Assembly (NCBI RefSeq): GCF_009760925.1
Contig: NZ_VRLV01000024.1
Location: 31,430-95,429, forward strand
Reading direction: 5' to 3'
DNA: 64,000 nucleotides
Origin: Nonomuraea typhae
GTDB lineage: Bacteria; Actinomycetota; Actinomycetes; Streptosporangiales; Streptosporangiaceae
The stretch's first letter is position 1; each line of letters starts with the position of its first letter. Below the pieces are notes generated by a model. The model did not search any database. It was not told the DNA's origin and was given only the letters and a program-made list of their open reading frames with translations. A program made the translations under genes and the position numbers. Below are positions 60,611-64,000 of the stretch, piece by piece.

Positions 60611-61891
60611 CTATGAGCTGACGGCGACGGGGACCTGGTGCACGTGTGCCATCGCGCCCGCGTAGACGTCGACGAGGCGCGCGGCGGTGGCCTGCCAGCC
60701 GAAGGCGGCGGCGTGCGCGCGGGCGCCGGAGGCCAGGCCGTCGCGCCAGCGCGGCGAGGTGACGAAGCGGTTCAGCGCCCGGGCCCAGTCGTGCGGGTCG
60801 TGGCCGTCCACCAGCAGCCCGGACACGCCGTCGCGGACGGCGGTGCGGAGCCCGCCCACGGCGGCCGCCACGACGGGGGTGCCGCACGCCTGCGACTCCA
60901 GGGCGACCAGGCCGAACGACTCGCTGTGGGAGGGCACGACGGTGACGTCGGCGGCGCGGTACCAGTCGGCCAGCTCGTCCTGGGGCGCCGGCGGCACGAG
61001 GCGCACGACGTCGGCGATGCCGAGTTCGGCGGACAGGTCCGCGAGGCGGTTCGGCTGACAGAGGCCGGTGCCGGAGGGGCCGCCGACGCAGGCGACCACG
61101 AGGCGTCCGCGCAGCGACGGGTCCTCGACGAGCATCCGGGATGCGGCCTTGAGCAGCACGTCGGGGGCCTTGAGCGGCTGGATGCGGCCGACGAACAGCA
61201 GCAGGTGCGCGTCCTGCCGGATCCCGAGCCGGCGGCGGGCGGCGCCCTGGGAGGCGGGCTGGAAGACGGTGAGGTTCACGCCCGGGTTGACGACGGCGAC
61301 GCGCTCGTCCGGCGCGCCGTACAGCTCCTTGAGCTCGCGGGCCTCGTCGTCGGTGTTGGCCACGAGCCGGTCGGCGACCTCGACGACCTGTTCCTCGCCG
61401 AGCACGCGGGCGGGCGGCTCCGGCTTGTCCCCGGCGGCCAGCAGGAGGTTCTTGACCTTGGCCATGGTGTGCATGGTGTGGACCAGCGGCACGCCCCAGC
61501 GTTCCTTGGCCAGCCAGCCGACCTGGCCGGACAGCCAGTAGTGGGAGTGGATGACGTCGTAGCGCCCCGGGTCGTACATGGCCTCGGTGCGCAGCACGCC
61601 GGACAGGAACGCGCACAGCTGGCCGGGCATGTCGGCGCGGTCGAGCTCTTCGTACGGCCCGGCCGTCACGTGCCGCACGGAGACGCCGGGCGCGAGCTCG
61701 GCGACCGGGGGCAGGGAGCCGCTGGTCTGCCGGGTGAAGATCTCCACTTCGACGCCGAGCTGGGCGAGGCGTTTGGCGGACTCGACGATGTACACGTTCA
61801 TGCCGCCCGCGTCGCCGGTGCCCGGCTGATCGAGCGGCGACGTGTGCATGCTGATGGTCGCCACGCGGTTCACTCTCCGATGACGCCTCAC
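60611..61891 (-). CDS. mshA: D-inositol-3-phosphate glycosyltransferase, mycothiol biosynthesis
   Basis: 426 residues, GT-B family 4. ISMHTSPLDQPGTGDAGGMNVYI (acceptor site), VIHSHYWLSGQVGWLAKE, NTDDEARELKELYGA, LFVGRIQPLKAPDVLLKA, PSHSESFGLVALESQACGTPVVAA (donor site). First step of mycothiol synthesis. GTG at 61891 has GGAGG eight bases upstream; a GTG further in, giving MATISMHTS, also has a GGAGAG. Confidence 0.95.
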   Translation of the reverse strand: MRRHRRVNRVATISMHTSPLDQPGTGDAGGMNVYIVESAKRLAQLGVEVEIFTRQTSGSLPPVAELAPGVSVRHVTAGPYEELDRADMPGQLCAFLSGVLRTEAMYDPGRYDVIHSHYWLSGQVGWLAKERWGVPLVHTMHTMAKVKNLLLAAGDKPEPPARVLGEEQVVEVADRLVANTDDEARELKELYGAPDERVAVVNPGVNLTVFQPASQGAARRRLGIRQDAHLLLFVGRIQPLKAPDVLLKAASRMLVEDPSLRGRLVVACVGGPSGTGLCQPNRLADLSAELGIADVVRLVPPAPQDELADWYRAADVTVVPSHSESFGLVALESQACGTPVVAAAVGGLRTAVRDGVSGLLVDGHDPHDWARALNRFVTSPRWRDGLASGARAHAAAFGWQATAARLVDVYAGAMAHVHQVPVAVSS

Positions 61892-61993
61892 CGTCACCAC
61901 CTCCAACCTGGCTACAACCAGCGGAACCAATGCCTCATTCCCGACATTTCCTCACATCTAGGGTCGCGGCGGGTGCGTGGAAGGATGGTCGCC

Positions 61994-62737
61994 ATGACGA
62001 AGACGGCAGTGGTGACCGGTGCGAGCAGCGGCATCGGAGCGGCGACCGCGCGGCGGCTGGCCGCGGAGGGGTACGACGTCGTGGCCGGCGCCCGGCGGCT
62101 CGACCGGCTGGAGAAACTGGCCGGCGAGGTCCCCGGCATCCGCGCCCTGGAGCTCGACGTGACCTCCGGCGCCTCGGTGGACGCCTTCGCCGCCGCGATC
62201 GAGCACTGCGAGGTGCTGGTCAACAACGCCGGCGGGGCGCTCGGGATGGAGCCCGTGGCCGGGGCCAGGCTCGACGACTGGCAGAACATGTACGACACCA
62301 ACGTGCTCGGCTCGTTGCGCATGACGCAGGCGCTCCTGCCGAAGCTGGTGGACTCCGGCGACGGCGTGCTGGTGATGCTGACCTCGACCGCCGGGCTGGT
62401 CTCCTACGAGGGCGGCGGCGGGTACTGCGCGGCCAAGCACGCCCAGACGGCCATGGTCGAGACCCTGCGCCTGGAACTCGTCGGGCAGCCGGTGCGGGTG
62501 ATCGAGATCGCGCCCGGCATGGTGCACAGCGAGGGCTTCGCGGTGACCCGCTTCCGCGGCGACGCCGACGCCGCCGCCCGCGTCTACGCCGGGGTGCCCG
62601 ACCCGCTCACCTCCGAGGACGTGGCCGACGCCATCGCCTGGTGCGTCACCCGTCCCGCGCACGTGAACATCGACCGCATGGTCATCCGCCCCCGCGCCCA
62701 GGCGGCCCAGCACAAAGTGCACCGCATCGGTGCATAA
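61994..62737 (+). CDS. SDR-family oxidoreductase
   Basis: 247 residues. VVTGASSGIGAATARRLA, NNAGG, catalytic Ser in VMLTSTAGLV and YCAAKHAQTAMVE (Tyr and Lys). YdfG-like; NAD(P)-dependent alcohol/ketone reduction with unknown substrate. ATG at 61994, GGAAGG upstream. Overlaps the methyltransferase gene by 8 bases; divergent from mshA. Confidence 0.92.
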   Translation: MTKTAVVTGASSGIGAATARRLAAEGYDVVAGARRLDRLEKLAGEVPGIRALELDVTSGASVDAFAAAIEHCEVLVNNAGGALGMEPVAGARLDDWQNMYDTNVLGSLRMTQALLPKLVDSGDGVLVMLTSTAGLVSYEGGGGYCAAKHAQTAMVETLRLELVGQPVRVIEIAPGMVHSEGFAVTRFRGDADAAARVYAGVPDPLTSEDVADAIAWCVTRPAHVNIDRMVIRPRAQAAQHKVHRIGA

Positions 62738-63515
62738 GCCGGTCGGGGAGATCACCAGGGGCACGACCGGGTTCAACCGGCTGCGCAGGGCCGACCGCTG
62801 GCTGGCCGCCGTCCACGGCCGCGTGCTGCGCGCCGCCGCCCGCCCCCTGGTGGTGGACCTCGGCTACGGCGCCTCCCACACCACCACGCTCGAGCTCCAC
62901 ACCCGCCTGCGCCGGATCCGCCCCGACGTCGAGGTGATCGGCATCGAGATCGATCCGGCCCGGGTCGCGCTGGCCAAGCCGTACGAACGCGACGGCCTGT
63001 CCTTCCGGCTGGGCGGCTTCGAGCTGCCCGTCCCGCGCCCGCCCGACGTGGTGCGCGCCTTCAACGTCCTCAGGCAGTACGGCGAGGCCGACGCCTGGCA
63101 CTACTGGCAGGTGCTGTGCGGCAAGCTGGCTCCCGGCGGCGTGCTGGTCGAGGGCACCTGTTCCGAGGTGGGGCACCGGGCGGTCTGGGCGGGGCTGGAC
63201 CGCGAGGGCCCGCGGACCCTGACGTTCTCGGCCCGCTTCGACGCCTTCGAGCGGCCCTCCGACCTGGCCGACCGGCTGCCCAAGACGCTCATCCACCGCA
63301 ACGTGCCCGGCGAGCGCATCCACGCCTTCCTCAAGGACTGGGACCACGCGTGGGCGGTCAGCGCTCCCCTGGGCGTTCACGGGTTGCGGCAGCGGTGGCT
63401 GGCGTCGGTGGCGGCGATGGGGGCCACCTGGCCCATCCCCCAGCATGCGCCTCTGGGCGGACGAGCCAGGTGGCGGCTCGGGGAGCTGACCATCCCCTGG
63501 GTGGCCGTCCGCTGA
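62730..63515 (+). CDS. class I SAM-dependent methyltransferase
   Basis: 261 residues. Motif I VVDLGYGASHTTTLELHTRLR, motif II VIGIEIDPARVALAKPYE, ending region PPDVVRAFNVLRQYGEADAWHYW (motif IV) and LCGKLAPGGVLVEGTCSE. N-terminal FNRLRRADRWLAAVHGRVLRAA is the usual start of this actinobacterial group, often next to mshA. Substrate unknown. GTG at 62730. Confidence 0.9.
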   Translation: MHKPVGEITRGTTGFNRLRRADRWLAAVHGRVLRAAARPLVVDLGYGASHTTTLELHTRLRRIRPDVEVIGIEIDPARVALAKPYERDGLSFRLGGFELPVPRPPDVVRAFNVLRQYGEADAWHYWQVLCGKLAPGGVLVEGTCSEVGHRAVWAGLDREGPRTLTFSARFDAFERPSDLADRLPKTLIHRNVPGERIHAFLKDWDHAWAVSAPLGVHGLRQRWLASVAAMGATWPIPQHAPLGGRARWRLGELTIPWVAVR

Positions 63516-63555
63516 TCTTCCTCAGGACTCCCCTGTGCCGACAAGACGAAAAAAG

Positions 63556-64000
63556 TCACGATTTCCTGGGAAAGTTCATAAGGGCTTCCTGAAAAACGGC
63601 ATAAGCCGGGGCGCCGAACAGGACGAACCTCACCTCCCGCACGGACGTCCTCGCAGCCGAGACCGTGCCCAGCGCGATCCGCGCGGCGTCGTCCATGGGC
63701 CAGCCGAAGATGCCCGCCGAGATCGCCGGGAACGCGACCACGTGGACGCCGAGCTCGTCGGCCACCTTCAACGACTCCCGGTAGCAGGACGCCAGCAACT
63801 CCGAGCGGTCCTCCTTGCGGGAGTGAACCGGCCCGACCGTGTGGATGACCCACTTCGCCGGCAGCAGCCCGGCGGTCGTGGCGACGGCCTGTCCCGTCGC
63901 CAGCCCCTCCGGATAGCGGGTGTCGCGCAGCCGGAGGCACTCCTCAAGGATCGCCGGGCCGCCCCGCCGGTGGATGGCGCCGTCCACCCCGCCGCCCCCC
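63556..64000 (-). CDS. macro-domain protein, 5' end beyond window
   Basis: 148 codons visible, no start in view; the frame runs through GGGVDGAIHRRGGPAILEEC to the right edge. Macro-domain hallmarks: GGVDGAIHRRGG (ADP-ribose contact), ATTAGLLPAKWVIHTVGPVH, VVAFPAISAGIFGWPMDDAARIA. Close to YmdB-type O-acetyl-ADP-ribose deacetylases. Only the first 20-25 residues are missing. Convergent with the methyltransferase. Confidence 0.92.
   Translation of the reverse strand, partial: GGGGVDGAIHRRGGPAILEECLRLRDTRYPEGLATGQAVATTAGLLPAKWVIHTVGPVHSRKEDRSELLASCYRESLKVADELGVHVVAFPAISAGIFGWPMDDAARIALGTVSAARTSVREVRFVLFGAPAYAVFQEALMNFPRKS

Overview
The window is chromosomal DNA of a high-GC actinomycete. The evidence is the very GC-rich third codon positions, frequent GTG and TTG starts, mycothiol (mshA) and F420-related genes, a CarD regulator, LuxR-LAL, DtxR and SpoIIE-phosphatase genes, and an mshA / gpmA / phoU-phoR-phoP / carD / ispF / cysS / rlmB neighbourhood as known from Streptomyces and relatives. 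I infer a Streptosporangiales member (Nonomuraea-like); the sequence alone does not prove the genus. No phage, plasmid backbone, CRISPR array or rRNA is visible.

Layout. 1-5.2 kb: acyl-CoA dehydrogenase (cut by the left edge), a VOC protein, a secreted tyrosinase that carries its own MelC1-like caddie domain, a thiolase and an unknown protein. 5.2-9.6 kb: two tandem [wall-anchored protein + class F sortase] cassettes. 9.7-13.9 kb: a small charged protein, a LuxR-LAL regulator broken by a frameshift, and a second acyl-CoA dehydrogenase. 13.9-17.1 kb: a translationally overlapping pair, a P-loop ATPase and a membrane-anchored periplasmic-binding-protein-like receptor with no permease. At 24.4-26.8 kb a single 815-residue protein has both parts fused, with a degenerate P-loop. 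I consider these two loci the best candidate for an undescribed system. 17.2-24.3 kb: alpha/beta hydrolase, PAS-GAF-SpoIIE-HATPase protein, DtxR-type regulator, MFS transporter (3' frameshift), pdxH and citrate synthase.

26.9-35.4 kb is housekeeping and transport: serC, BlaI-like regulator, YqhA, rhomboid protease, enoyl-CoA hydratase plus SDR, STAS antagonist, K+ channel with RCK domain, and the cbiM-cbiQ-cbiO cobalt/nickel ECF transporter. 35.4-46.9 kb is more accessory: a large GT2 glycosyltransferase, small regulatory-looking proteins including a stand-alone ClpX-type zinc finger, CHRD protein, MerR with a divergent oxidoreductase/CMD operon, a Tat-exported cholesterol oxidase-like enzyme with TTA codons, a WGR-domain propeller protein, a CMD-like protein without cysteines, and a lipoprotein with eight KPSGKPSA repeats. 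After a Nudix gene, 47.4-48.3 kb is a gene graveyard at the 3' side of tRNA-Thr(UGU).

48.4-64 kb is the conserved core: rlmB, cysS, an F420/PPOX protein, DUF2637 protein, fumarylacetoacetase, two GlsB/YeaQ proteins, ispF, carD, a lipoprotein, phoP-phoR with divergent phoU (PHO-box-like repeats, probably leaderless), gpmA, YbjN protein, mshA, SDR, methyltransferase and a macro-domain protein cut by the right edge.
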